Source: Auxenochlorella pyrenoidosa (taxonomy: Eukaryota; Chlorophyta; Trebouxiophyceae; Chlorellales; Chlorellaceae). From it: 33,011 nucleotides of DNA. Below are positions 9,940 through 24,900 of this stretch, piece by piece. Location: the NCBI GenBank assembly GCA_001430745.1, contig KQ481983.1, positions 2,083,240-2,116,250 on the forward strand, in the 5' to 3' direction. Made by a program: the position numbers and the translations under genes. The notes beneath the pieces were generated by a model. The model had not been told where the DNA came from and made no database searches. It saw only the letters and a program-made list of their open reading frames with translations. How positions within the stretch are numbered: the first letter of the stretch is position 1; each line of letters starts with the position of its first letter.

Positions 9940-12900
9940 ATGGAAGGCGAGCCGCAAGGCCCCGCCCCTGGCAGCAGCGGCGGCGGCGGGAGCCATCCGC
10001 AGCTGCTGCTTGATCGGGCGCAGCAGGGTGTGGCGAGTCCACCAACTCGCTTGCCGCCGCCGCCTGGTGCCTTGCCGCCACCACCTACCAGTCTGCCATC
10101 GCTGCCGAAAGCAGGCTTACCGCCGCGGCCTTCCAGCCAGCCACCACCGTCAGGCCTTCCTCCACCACCCACTGGGCTGCCGCCGCCTGGAGCAGGCCTG
10201 CCGTTGCCCCCCAGCGGGCTGCCGCCGCCACCTGGACCAAGCCTGCCGCCGCCGCCTGGAGCNNNNNNNNNNNNNNNNNNNNNNNNNNNNNNNNNNNNNN
10301 NNNNNNNNNNNNNNNNNNNNNNNNNNNNNNNNNNNNNNNNNNNNNNNNNNNNNNNNNNNNNNNNNNNNNNNNNNNNNNNNNNNNNNNNNNNNNNNNNNNN
10401 NNNNNNNNNNNNNNNNNNNNNNNNNNNNNNNNNNNNNNNNNNNNNNNNNNNNNNNNNNNNNNNNNNNNNNNNNNNNNNNNNNNNNNNNNNNNNNNNNNNN
10501 NNNNNNNNNNNNNNNNNNNNNNNNNNNNNNNNNNNNNNNNNNNNNNNNNNNNNNNNNNNNNNNNNNNNNNNNNNNNNNNNNNNNNNNNNNNNNNNNNNNN
10601 NNNNNNNNNNNNNNNNNNNNNNNNNNNNNNNNNNNNNNNNNNNNNNNNNNNNNNNNNNNNNNNNNNNNNNNNNNNNNNNNNNNNNNNNNNNNNNNNTGGC
10701 TTTGCTGGCCTGCACAGCAATCCGCTGTATGCCTCGCCTCCTAAGCACACCCCACCTGCACCCGATGCGTCCAAGCGTCGCTTTGATCTGGAGAATGCAG
10801 GTGATTTCATGACTGACAGCGCCTGCTTGGCCCTCTGCCTCTCCTGCATGGCCTACCTGTCTGTGCTGCGTGGCACGCACAACAGCTCGGGTGCATTCTG
10901 CAGGCTACACCTGCCGGGGTGTGCAGCCCATTTCACACCTGGCTGTCACACCCCGTCCACAGGCTCCGCGGGCCCAGCACGCAACCTGACGACAGAGGCC
11001 AGCAGCAGCATTTCTCCAGAGGTCCAGGCGCAGATGCGGGGGGCTGCCCGACTGGCCGCAGCACCCACGTCCATGCTGCCTACCCCGCCGCCGCCAGCAG
11101 CCGGCGTGTGGCAGCCGCCCGTGCTGCAAAGCTCACAGCTTGCCTCAGAGGCTCCCACCAGCGGCAGCGGCTCAAACCCGGCGTCGGCACAGCCGTCCCC
11201 AAAGCAGGCAGCGGAGGAGGTGGCACCGCCTGATGCTGCGGCGCCGGAGCCTGCTGCCGAGCCCCTGCAGCAGGAGCCGTTGCAGCCTGAGGCTGGAATG
11301 GCTGCAGAAGCAGCCACAGAGCCAGCAGCTGAGCCGGCTGAAGAGGCTACGGCAGGGCTCGCCGCAGAGGCAGCTGCAGAGGCGGTGCTTCTGCAGGGCG
11401 AGGGCGCGCCACAGCAGGAGGGCTACGACCAGCACCCGCCGGGGGTCGAGGGAGGCGAGCACCAGCAGCCGTACGAGGAGCAGCAGTACAGCGAGCAGCA
11501 GTACAGCCAGCAGTGGGCTGGCGGCGAGGACGGTGGCGCGTACCAGCAGTGGGCTGGCGGCGAAGACGGTGGGCAGTACGAGCAGCACTGGGGCGGCGAG
11601 GAGGGCGGTGCCTATCAGCAGCAGTGGGGCGGCGAGGAGGGTGCATACCAGCAGCAGTGGGCAGGCGGCGACGACGGTGCCGGCTACCAACAGCAGTGGG
11701 CAGGCGGCGAGGAGGGCGCTGGCTACCAACAGCAGTGGGCTGGTGGCGAGGAGGGCGCCTATCAGCAGCAGTGGGCTGGCGGCGAGGAGGGCGCCTATCA
11801 GCAGCAGTGGGCTGGCGGCGAGTACAACCCTGAAACAGGAGAGTGGCAGCAGCAGCAATACGGCACAGGCGAGGACGGAGCTGCCTACATTGCTGACGCT
11901 GGCGAGGTGCGCCCTGCCCAGGCTGGGCTTGTGGGCGTGACAATGCGTATTCATGCGGTGCAGGGTGCACTGAATCGGCATGCAATGCAGGCAATCGGAC
12001 TGCTTCCATCCCACGTCATGTGCAGGCTAGCCAGCCAGCCAACCTCCTGATTCATGTTTTCCTGGCGCTCAGCTCCCTCTTCACATTGCCAAAGCTGTGC
12101 AGGTGGCACCTGAACCTGTCACTGAGGCTGCAGCAGAGGGTGAGGCATTGACGGCCAACGGCACCGGAGCAACCCCAGAGGTGCTGGCCAGCACTGTGGA
12201 GGCAGAAGGCTACCCCCCACCTGGCGCGCTTCCTCCCCCTCCTGGTGCTCTGCCGCCTCCGCCGGGCGCGCTGCCTCCATCGCCCCCTGCCTGGGACGCG
12301 CCAGGTGCGCCTGCGCCAGCTGGTGTGGCTGCGCCAGCACTTGCAGGCGATTGTGCTTCTGTTGATGACATTCCATTGTGTGCCCAGGAAGGCGTGCAGC
12401 CTGTGCGCACCCTGCTGGTCTGATTCCTTGCATTCATCAAGCTGCCGCACTGCCTCACATCTTCCTGCAGGTCTCCAGCCCCTCAAGGTGCCACCCCCGC
12501 CAGGCAGCGAGGGCTCCCCCTTGAAGGCCGCCCACGCCATATCGCCCCATGCCCCCGCTGACGACGCCAGCATGCAGCCGCCAGACCAGCTCAACGGCAC
12601 GGCGGCAGGGCACACACTGCCGCCGCCGGCGTCGCGCATCCCCCGGCCCACCTGGCCGCCCGCGGCAGAGTCTGGCCAGCAGGAGAGTGCTGGCTCAGCG
12701 CCGGCTCCTGCAGAGAGCGATGCGGCCTCCAGCGCGCAGCAGCCGCCACCGGCCCCAGAGGGGCTGCCCCCACCTCCCATGATGGGGCTGCCCCCAGGGC
12801 CCGCCCAGTCGCGCATCCCTCGCCCCGGCATGTCTGCATTCGGCGCAGCCAGCGGCCTGCCACCCCGCCCAACCGCCTTTGTGCCGCAGCCGCCAGGCAG

Positions 12901-15900
12901 TGTCGCTGAGCAGCAGCAGCCGGGCTCTGCGACCAGCAGTGCCGCTGGTGCGGCCTCTGCGGCTGGCCCATTCCAGCCTGGCGCTGCTGCACTGCACCGC
13001 TTCGGCAGCGGCGCCTCAGACACCTCCTCTGCTGCTGGGCCACCTAGCAGCATGGGCGGGCTGCCTGGCTTGGCGCCGCCGCCTGCGCTGGGCATGGGCA
13101 TGATGCACCGCGGCGCTGGCATGCTGGGCATGGCGAGCGCCGGCTTGGGTGAGACCTGGGGCTCCGGGCTGGTGCTTGTTTCAGTTCAGCAGTCTGGTCT
13201 CTTTGGCCGCGGCTTTCTTTGGCCGGAAGAGCGAGAGTTTGCCTGGTTTTTATGTCCGGCGTGTGAGCGTTCCTGCCTTGCCTGCTGACATGGCCGCTCT
13301 TCAAGTGTCTTGATCCCCTCGGCCCCAACCCTGCAGACAAGGGGCTGCCGCCCACTGCGTTCATGCCCCGCCCGGGGGCTGGCACGTTTGTGCCGGGCGC
13401 CACAGTTGGGGTCGGCCCCAGCGGGGCCATTCCCAGCACGCCTCCTGGCGGCAGCTTCAGCCCGCCGCGCCCGCCGCCGTCGCCTGGTGGCACTAAGCCC
13501 GACGGCTTTCTGGCTGAGCAGGGAGGGCCCGCTGTTTTTAAGCCCGACATGAGCGCGGCAGAGGCTGAGGCGAAGGCGCAGGCAGAGGCGGCGGCTGCTC
13601 GCGCGGCCAGCCGAGGTGGGCGGTGTTGGCGTGCTTGCAGCAGCCCGTCTCCTCCTGCAGCTGGCCTCGCCCTGGTTTCTGGCATGCGCAGGTCCTGCCC
13701 CGCCCTCCTTTCCTGTGCCCCGCTGCCCAGCTCACTTCGTCCGCCTTCCTGCAACCCGCCGCAGGACGCAAGAAGCGGCGCAGCAGCCTGCTGGGCTGCC
13801 TGCTGCCGCTGGCGCTGGTGTCGCTGCTGGTGGGCGCCTTTGTCAGCGCAGCAGGCACCGTGGTTGCCATCACGGCGGCAGCCAACCTGATGCACGCCGG
13901 CGTCGCCACCCTCTCGCACTTCTCGCTGGGGGGGGCCGACCTGGCGGCCGCGAGGGGCAGGCCCGTGCCGCGGCCGCCCACCGCGTTGCAGCAGCTGCTG
14001 GGCGATGGCAGCGCCAGCAGCGAGGGGCAGGGCCTCCCCCTGCTGCTAGCTTGGGAGCCGGCCTGGCAGCGTTTCGATGCCTACATGTCGGAGACGTCGG
14101 CGCGGCAGTGGCGCGCCACCCTGGCAGTCACGCACTGCAGCCACGCTGAGGCCTGGTGCCGCTACAAGCGCTGGGGACTGCACTCGGCCCGCCTGGCTGC
14201 GGCGGTGGGCAGGGATGCGGCCAGCTCCGCGCTGCAGCTGGCCAAGTCGGCGCCCGCCTGGGCTCCGGCGCTGGGGCGGGGCGCGCTGGGCTTTGCGGGC
14301 GAGCAGGGCGCGCTGCTGTGGCAGCAGATGCACCTGGTGCGCACCCCCCAGGGTCGCGCGGAGCTGGCGGCCCTGCTGCGCAGCCGCGGCACCGAGGCGC
14401 GCCAGCTGGCCGTGCACCTGCTGGCCTGGGGCAAGTGCGTGAAGGAGCACGTGGCCAGCAGCGGGCTCGGCTCCCTGGCCAGCATCACCCAGCCCGCGGC
14501 GGGCTGCTGGTGGCAGCACATGCGGGAGTACCTGATGCGCTACGGCGGGCAGGACGGGCGCGCTGAGCCTGCTGGGCAGGCAGAGGCAGAGCCGCAGGCG
14601 CAGGCAGAGCTGGACGCAGAGCAGGAGCAGCAGCCGCGGGACCCGCACCCACAGCCAGTGGCGGAGCAGCCGCCAGAGCCAGCGGCAGAGGCAGAGGCGG
14701 AGCCTGCGCCCTACGAGGAGGGCAAGCCGCTGCCTGGCTATGACGAGGCGTACCAGCCCTACCAGCTGCCCACTGAGCAGGCGGCGCAGCCTGCACAGGA
14801 GCCTGTGCCAGAGCAGCCGCGACCCGAGGCTGAGCAGCCTGCCACAGAGCAGCCTCCAGCGGGGCAGCATGAGGCGCAGCAGCCTGCCCCAGAGCAGGCG
14901 GGGGGCCAGGAGCCAGAGCTTTTGGAGCCTGTGCCTGAGGATGCAGCCCACGAGGAGCCATCAACGGCAGAGGCAGACGCGGGCGCTGGCGCAGCCATCC
15001 GGGAGCAGCTAGGCCGACCGCACGAGGGCGATCTCGAGCAGGCTGCACCGCAGGAAGATGCTGCTCCCGGGGCGGGCAGCGCAGCAGAGGCTGTGGAGGC
15101 AAGCCGGCCAGCTGCTAGCGAGGCAGAGGGGCTGGCTCGCCACGCGGAGCAGGAGGCAGCAAGGCAGGCAGCCGATGAGGCAGCTGGGCAGGAGGATGCC
15201 CGCCAGGCAGCTGAAGAAGCTGAGCGCCTGTCAGCAGAGGCGGCCGCTCGCAGGCAGGCAGAGGGGGATGCTGCCCGCCTGGATGCAGAGGAGGCAGCTT
15301 GCAGGGCGCTGCAGCAGGAGCAGGCAACCGCCAGCCTGGCAGCAGAGGAGGCTGCCATTCGCGAGGCTGAGCAGCTGGTGCAAGATGAGGAGCATGCAGC
15401 CCTGCAGTCGGGGATGGCCGCACGTCTGGCCTCAGATGCTGAAGACACGGCAGAGGAGGCAGCGAGGCAGGAGGCCGACGAGGTCGCTGCCGCCAAGGCT
15501 GCAGAAGAGGAGGCAGCTGCCAAGGCAGCCCGGCAGGCAGAAGACGCTGCTCGCCGGGCTCAACTTGAGGCAGAGGCGGTCAAGGCTGCTCAGAAGGCAG
15601 CTGAGGAGCACGCTGCTGCGTTGAAGGCTGCAGAAGCCGAGAAGGCAGCTGCAGAGGAGGCGCGCCGGGTGGCAGAGGAGGAGGCGTCTGCCCTCAGAGC
15701 GGCCGAGGAGGAGGCAGCACGGCTGCAGGAGGAGGAGGCAGCCCTCAAGGCAGCGGAGGAGGAGGCGCGCAAGGCAGCTGAAGAGGAGGCTGCTCGCAAG
15801 GCAGCGGAGGAGGCAGCGCGCAAGGCAGCAGAGGAAGAGGCAGCGCGCAAGGCAGTGGAGGAGGAGGCCGCTCGCAAGGCAGCAGAAGAGGAGGCAGCGC

Positions 15901-17389
15901 GCAAGGCAGCGGAGGAGGAGGCGCGCAAGGCAGCTGAGGAGGCAGCGCGCAAAGCAGCGGAGGAGGAGGCGGCGCACAAGGCAGCAGAGGAAGAGGCAGC
16001 GCGCAAAGCAGCGGAGGGTGAGGCAGCGCGCAAGGCAGCAGAGGAGGAGGCCGCTCGCAAGGCAGCGGAGCAGGCAGCCTCGCCCACACCGGGCTCTGCA
16101 TCCTCTCTGGGCATGCGTGTTGGGGCTGCGATCGACAGGGCACTGGATGCCTTTGCTGCCACCCTGGCAGCTGGCCGCGCCGCACCTGCCAAGCTGGCAG
16201 CCTCTGCAGCGGCGCTTCACCAGCAGAACCCCCTGGCTGTGCTGGTGGCGCTGGCAGTCGTGCTGCTGACGTCTGGTGCAGCGCTGGGCAGGCAGCTGGC
16301 GGCGCGCTCCAGGGCAGCAGCCTCCCCTGCTGTGGAGCCGCAGGTGCGGTGGGCAGCAGCTGTTGTGGGGCAAGGGGAAGAACGCAAGGTTGCTGCTTGG
16401 GCGGCAGAGATCGGCATGCCCTCTGCATGCAACGCTGCTGTTGCACTGCACACACAGACATGCTCCTTGCTGGTGCCCATTATTTGATCATTCCCTGACG
16501 CCCATGGCCGAGCAGCTGACACTTGCACTGCCGCCTGGCCGTTGCTGTACCTGCAGCCGCCGCTGCCCAAACCGCAGCGTGCGCGGCAGAGCCTGCCCCG
16601 GACCGTGGCTGCCGCTGGTGGCGGCAAGGCTACACGGCGCACACAGCTGGAGGTTGAGGTGGAGGAGGAGGAGCAGGGGGTGGTGGCGGCACCAGCGCCT
16701 GCACGTAGCCGCGGGCGCGGCGGCCGCAGTAGTGCCACTGCCAGGGCGGAGGCAGAGCCCGAGCAGGAGGAGCCCGAGGGTGGGGCCGAGAGCGACGAGG
16801 AGGGCAGCCAGCAGCAGGGCAGCATGCTGGGCAGCATCCTGCGCAGCGCGCACAAGGCGCTGTCGCGTGGCCGGCGTGGCGAGGCGGAGGAGGAGGGCGG
16901 CGAGCACCTGGGTGAGCTCAGCAGATGGAGGCGCGGGCTGCCACTGGGGTGCAGGCCGGTGGCCCCCGCCCTGGAGCTCTTCCAGACAGCCGGGCCAGCA
17001 GCAGTTTCATGATCCAGCCTTTCCCTAGCAGGCACAGCTGCGACCCTCACGCCTTGCCTTCGCTGTGCCCTCGCTGTGCATGTGCAGAGGACGACGCAGC
17101 GGCGCCCAGCCGGCCCCGCGCGTCCCGCAAGTCTGCAGCAGCTGGAGGGGAGGCGGCAGCCTCGCGCCGCCGCCAGTCCACCCGCACCCCCGCGGTGGCG
17201 CGCATTGCAGAGGAGGAGGCAGAGGGCACGGAGCAGTCTGATGGCAGCAGGTCCCGAGGCACCGCCCGCGGCCGGCGCACCGCAGCAGCCGCTGCAGTCG
17301 CTGGCAGCGGGGATGAGGAGCCTGCAGCCTCGGTGGGGCGCACCCCTCGCGGTGCCAGCCGCAAGGGCACCAGCAGGCTGGCAGCATGA
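9940..17389 (+). CDS. Giant proline-rich, repeat-rich, coiled-coil protein with two predicted TM segments; unknown
   Basis: Exons: 9940 into the N gap; after the gap to 10800; 10963-11906, 12073-12304, 12471-13148, 13337-13615, 13765-16343, 16557-16911 and 17088-17389. Every junction keeps phase, giving about 1,930 residues plus the gap. Order of regions: PPPxGLPPP repeats; nine W-A-G-G-E repeats (11514-11850); another proline-rich stretch with SRIPRP twice; a basic RKKRRSS followed by a hydrophobic segment (about 13785-13900); a conserved-looking region with [12 protein letters not shown] and [14 protein letters not shown]; acidic Pro/Glu/Gln sequence; a long Ala/Glu/Lys helix (15100-16080); a second hydrophobic segment ([20 protein letters not shown], about 16225); and an Arg/Ser-rich tail. 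I recognise no family. YNPETGEW occurs in Sec16-like proteins, but no Sec16 core domain is seen. It could be two genes, though the in-phase join at 13615/13765 argues for one. Start codon uncertain. Confidence 0.6.
10031..10262 (+). repeat. Degenerate proline-rich coding repeat (LPPPPxG)
   Basis: Repeated codons for Leu-Pro-Pro-Pro-Pro-(Gly/Thr/Ser)-Gly run into the gap. A similar block, ALPPPPG three times, recurs at 12220-12285. Such segments are typical of unstructured, profilin- or SH3/WW-type ligand sequences, but no specific partner can be named. Confidence 0.7.
10263..10696. other. Assembly gap (434 N)
   Basis: Unsequenced stretch inside the proline-repeat region of the large gene. 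The reading frame before the gap and that of the exon after it ([15 protein letters not shown]) differ, so the gap length is only an estimate or the gap hides an intron. It probably reflects GC-rich PPPG-coding repeats that are hard to assemble. Confidence 0.98.
11514..11850 (+). repeat. Coding tandem repeat, nine W-(A/G)-G-G-E/D units
   Basis: Nine successive units of 36-39 bases encode variants of [12 protein letters not shown], the last one passing into [13 protein letters not shown]. Units 7 and 8 are nearly identical at DNA level, which suggests recent slippage or unequal crossover. All units are in frame within the 10963-11906 exon. Confidence 0.9.
15100..16080 (+). repeat. Ala/Glu/Lys-rich helical repeat, KAAEEEAAR type
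   Basis: From about 15745 the units are almost pure AARKAAEEE; upstream they are more divergent. Alternating Glu and Lys/Arg with Ala predicts a long coiled coil or a single charged helix. Low-complexity similarity to TolA or caldesmon should not be read as homology. Confidence 0.85.
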
Positions 17390-17960
17390 GCAGGCAGATC
17401 ACAGCTCAATGACTGTGCCTTTGCTTCCTGCCGCACGATCGATTTTGTGCCTGTGCCGTGTTATTCTCTTCTGCTAGCTTTCATTGCTGCAAGCCCTTGT
17501 CAGTAAATTACAGGTCAAAAGGGGGCGGCACCTGCAAACGGTCATGTCTGAGGGTTTGCGGGACCAGGCCGGGCATGCGAATTTGCCTGCCCGATGAAAT
17601 GTACGAGATTGCGTGGTGGGCAGTACAGAGAACCGGTTGGTGGTTCTGATGCATGGAGTGACAGCAGCAGCGGCGCACAAAAATCGAGCTCGTGGCTGCA
17701 GGAAATGCTGACGCAAGTGTGAAGACACACGTGGGCAGACGCGCACACCGCTTCATCAAAGGCAGGCCAATCAGGAAAAAGGCTAGGAGTCAGGAAGGAG
17801 AAATAAAAGGGGAACGAGAGGGAGTCGAGGTCGCTGCTGACACATCCATGACAGCGTGCAGCTTGGTAGCACAGGGCGTGCGCTCGGCCAGCCTGCTCGG
17901 GCCGCCTGCGACTGCACCCGGCAGCCCGCCAGGCAAGAAGGCAGCAGTGAGGGAGCAGGG
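17390..17960. other. Convergent intergenic region (3' ends of two genes)
   Basis: It lies between the stops of the large plus-strand gene and the minus-strand malic enzyme gene. TTACA at 17508-17512 reads TGTAA on the minus strand and could end the malic enzyme transcript. No gene was recognised. Confidence 0.4.
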
Positions 17961-21544
<3,584 letters not shown>

Positions 21545-21921
21545 GTTTGTTCGAAAACTTGGGCGGCCGGTGGTTCAGGGAGGGCAGGAAGGCCGGCAGG
21601 CGGCGGCAGCGTGGGGCCGCGGAGGAAGACAGCTGCAGCTCAGAGGCTGCGTGGAGCAGTCCTGTGCTTCCGGGAATTCAAAGTGCAGGAAATTGGCGGC
21701 TTGTTATTCGGTTTCAAGGCTGCAGCTGCTGCGCGTGCTGCACTGAGACTGCAAGGTTAGAGGCCCCAAACAGGGCCCCGAGAGCCAATCCTGCGCAGTC
21801 CTGTCCAGCAACTACGCTTCCAACCCCTCCAAAGCCCCCGTCTGTGCGCACCCGCTCTGAAGTGACCACTCCTCGCCCACTCGCCCCGCAGCGAGTCATG
21901 GCAGGGCTCTCCTGCTAGATC
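21545..21921. promoter_or_regulatory. Divergent intergenic region, probable shared promoter
   Basis: It separates the start of the malic enzyme gene (minus) from that of the ARM/BTB gene (plus). It was searched by eye for the missing malic enzyme N-terminal motif on the minus strand and none was found. No TATA box or known element recognised. Confidence 0.4.
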
Positions 21922-24900
21922 ATGTCCTCTGCGTCAGACTCGAAGCGCAGAAGGCTGGACCAGCAGCAGCAGGGCCCCAGTGGGCTGCAGTCGCGCTCTC
22001 AAGCCATGACGGCAACCAGCGATGTTAGGGCCAGGGTGAGCAAGGGGCGAAAGGGACCAGCAGGGCGCAGGGCTCAATCAACCTGCGTTTCAACCCTGAA
22101 GTCACTGCTCGCGACCGGCCTAGCTGGGCACGTCGCGACATCCTCGCCCATGCGTGTCGACAAGAGGTGGCGCAGCTGGCAGCGGGGGCCAGGAAGCACC
22201 TCCGCTTGCGAGTGGCCGCCGCCGACTGGGCTGCCTCGCCGCCTGCCTTGTTTACGCCTTGCAGGCTCGCCGGTGGACGCAGCAGCTGCGTGAGCTGCTG
22301 GCTGCGGGTGACATCACAAACGAGCTGCAGGCAGTGAAGAAGGGCGTGCGGGGGCTGCTGGAGGTGTGCAAGAATGGTGAGCCCAGCAAGCAGCGGGATA
22401 CCACTTGCGGGTTGACCGCGGCACGCTCCCGCCCTCGTGAGAGTAGCCGGTCAAAGCATGCATGCGCATGCATGCTGTGTTTTAAACTCAAAACAGAACT
22501 TTCAGGTATCCGTGGATGCTGCTGCGCTCATGCTGGCGGCAGCAAGGCGGCGTGGCAGAGCCGAAACTTATGCCCAGCCATCCACTGCCACACCTGCGCC
22601 TGCAGAGGAGAACCTGGATGATGCGGCTGCCGAGGGTGCGGTTGGTGTGGTGGTCCCCCTGCTGAAGAAGCTGAACGGCGGCGACACGCACGCGCAGGAG
22701 CAGCCCACTACAAGGTGGGTCATCAGCCCAGGCCAGCCGGCCTGCGGGGCAGGCCAGCGGACGTGTTGTGACCAGCCATGTGCAACCCCGGCAGGCGCCC
22801 CCCGGTGGGAGCCCTGGTGCTGCGCATGCCTCGCCCCCCGGCCCACTGCCGCCGCATGCTGTCCCCCTGCCACCTGCGCCCGCAGCGGCGTGGAGGAGCT
22901 GGAGCGCGACATCTGCTTCATCCTGGGCCTGCTGGCCATCAAGGTGGAGCACCAGGCGGCCATCTGCGAGGCGGGGGCGCTGCCCACGCTGGTGTCCATG
23001 ATCCGCCGCTACGCCGGCAGGAACGACGTCAACCTGGCGGGCGTGGCGGCGCAGACGTGCCGCCGCACCTCTGACGCCATCACCAACCTGGCGCACGAGA
23101 ACAACAACATCAAGAACAAGGTGCGGCAGGAGCGCGGCATCCCGCCGCTCGTCTCGCTGCTGCACTCGGTGGACCCCAAGGTGCAGCGCGCGGTGGCGGG
23201 CTCGCTGCGCACGCTGGCCTTCAAGAATGACGAGAACAAGAACATCATCGTGGACCTGGGCAGCCTGCCGCTGCTCATACAGATGCTGCGCTCCGACGAC
23301 ACCACCATCCACTACGAGGTCGGCTGCCGGGGCTGGGGGTTGGCCAGGGGCTGGGCACGCAGTCTGCACGGCTCTGTGGCTCCTGCCCTTGCCTGCCGCC
23401 TGGCAGCAGGCAAGTCTGCGCCTGCCCTGCATGCGTCCAGCTGCTGTGTGCCTGCTTCTGACAGAGTTGCATGTTGAGCTCTCCCTCGCGGGCCCCCCCC
23501 TGCAGGCTGTGGGCGTCATCGGCAACCTGGTGCACTCGTCGGCGCCCATCAAGCGGCGGGTGCTGGAGGAGGGAGCGCTGCAGCCGGTCATCAACCTGCT
23601 CTCCTCCACCTGCACAGACTCGCAGCGCGAGGCGGCGCTGCTGCTGGGCCAGTTTGCGACGGGTGAGGGGCCAGCTGCTGCCAGGGGCCCACCCGGCATG
23701 TGGGTGCCACATGAACATCTTTGGCAGCTTGGCCTTCTGCCGCAGGGAGAGGCTGTGCTGGCGGCCGACAGGCAGCTGCTCTACCAATGACGCATGTGGA
23801 ATCCCTCGAAACATCTGCAGTTGAGCCTCTTGTCCCGACCGTGTCTCTCGCTCTGCCCTCGTCCCTGCAGCTGAGGGCGACTACAAGCACAAGATCGTGC
23901 AGCGCGGCGCGGTGCCTCCGCTCATAGACATGCTGGCCAATGACGACAGCCAGCTGCGCGAGATGGCGGCCTTTGCGCTGGGCCGCCTGGCGCAGAACAG
24001 CGACAACCAGGCGGGCATCGTGGCGCAAGGCGGCCTGTCGCCGCTGCTTGACCTGCTTGAGACGTGCCAGAGCAACCTGCAGGTGCGCCACGCAGGTGGT
24101 GCCAGGAGGGCAGCGTGCCGGGTGTGAAGGCGGGCTGCAGCAGGGACGGGGTGTGCTGGTGCAGAGTGAGGTGCTCTCGGCGCAGGAAGCTGGCTGCGAT
24201 CAGCAGGGCCTGCAAGCCTTGATGCAGACCTGGTTTGCCCTGCCTGAGCCTGCATGGCGCTCGAGTGGCTCGCCGCCCTCCTCAGCCTTGTCGGTCGCCA
24301 ACAGCGCAGTGCCGCCGCCCCCGCACCCCGCCCGCAGCACAACGCGGCGTTTGCGCTGTACGGCCTGAGCGACAACGAGGACAACCTGCTGGAGTTTGTG
24401 CGGGAGGGGGCGGTGCAGCGCATCAACGAGTGCGAGCTGGTGGTGCAGGCGTCCAAGGACTGCGTCAACAAGCTCATGAAGCGGCTGCAGGTGCGGGACG
24501 CGCCGCGCCGCGGCCCGTTGGGAGCCGTGCAGGGCCGGGGAGTCGGATGAAGGGCCACCTAAGAGAAGGTTTGCCAGCTTAACGCAGCCCTGCGCGTGTA
24601 AGTTCCCGCCTCGCCGCCGCCCCTCTCACCCGCCTGCCCCCCTTCCCCGTGTCGGCCCCCCTGCAGGACAAGCTGAACACCCGCATCCTTGGGCAGCTGC
24701 TGTACGTGATGCAGTCGAGCCAGGCGCAGGGCAAGCAGCGCATCGCCATTGCGCTCTCGCAGCTCACCACCAAGGAGCAGCCCAGCGGGCCGCAGCTGCG
24801 GCTCATGTTCCTGGAGAAGAAGGGGCTGGATGTGCTGCTGGAGATGGTGCAGGTGGGGCGGGGAGGGGGGGGCCGGGAGTGCAGCGGAACAGGCAGGGCT

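Noticed and set aside
11806..11850. Assignment of the large gene as Sec16 from the YNPETGEW motif
   Set aside because: The motif is short and in low-complexity sequence; no Sec16 central conserved domain is seen and two membrane segments do not fit.
12052..13131. 359-codon minus-strand open frame
   Set aside because: It mirrors the proline-rich exons of the large plus-strand gene, crosses their introns without splice logic, and has only Gly/Ala/Pro-biased sequence.
15745..16075. Regular repeats that could suggest a CRISPR array or satellite
   Set aside because: Units are contiguous codon repeats without unique spacers and lie in frame in an exon of a eukaryotic gene.
15432..16451. 339-codon minus-strand frame rich in CLARCL-type repeats
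   Set aside because: It is the complement of the Ala/Glu/Lys helix repeat (the codons for KAAEEE read backwards give Leu/Cys/Ser) and is not a separate gene.
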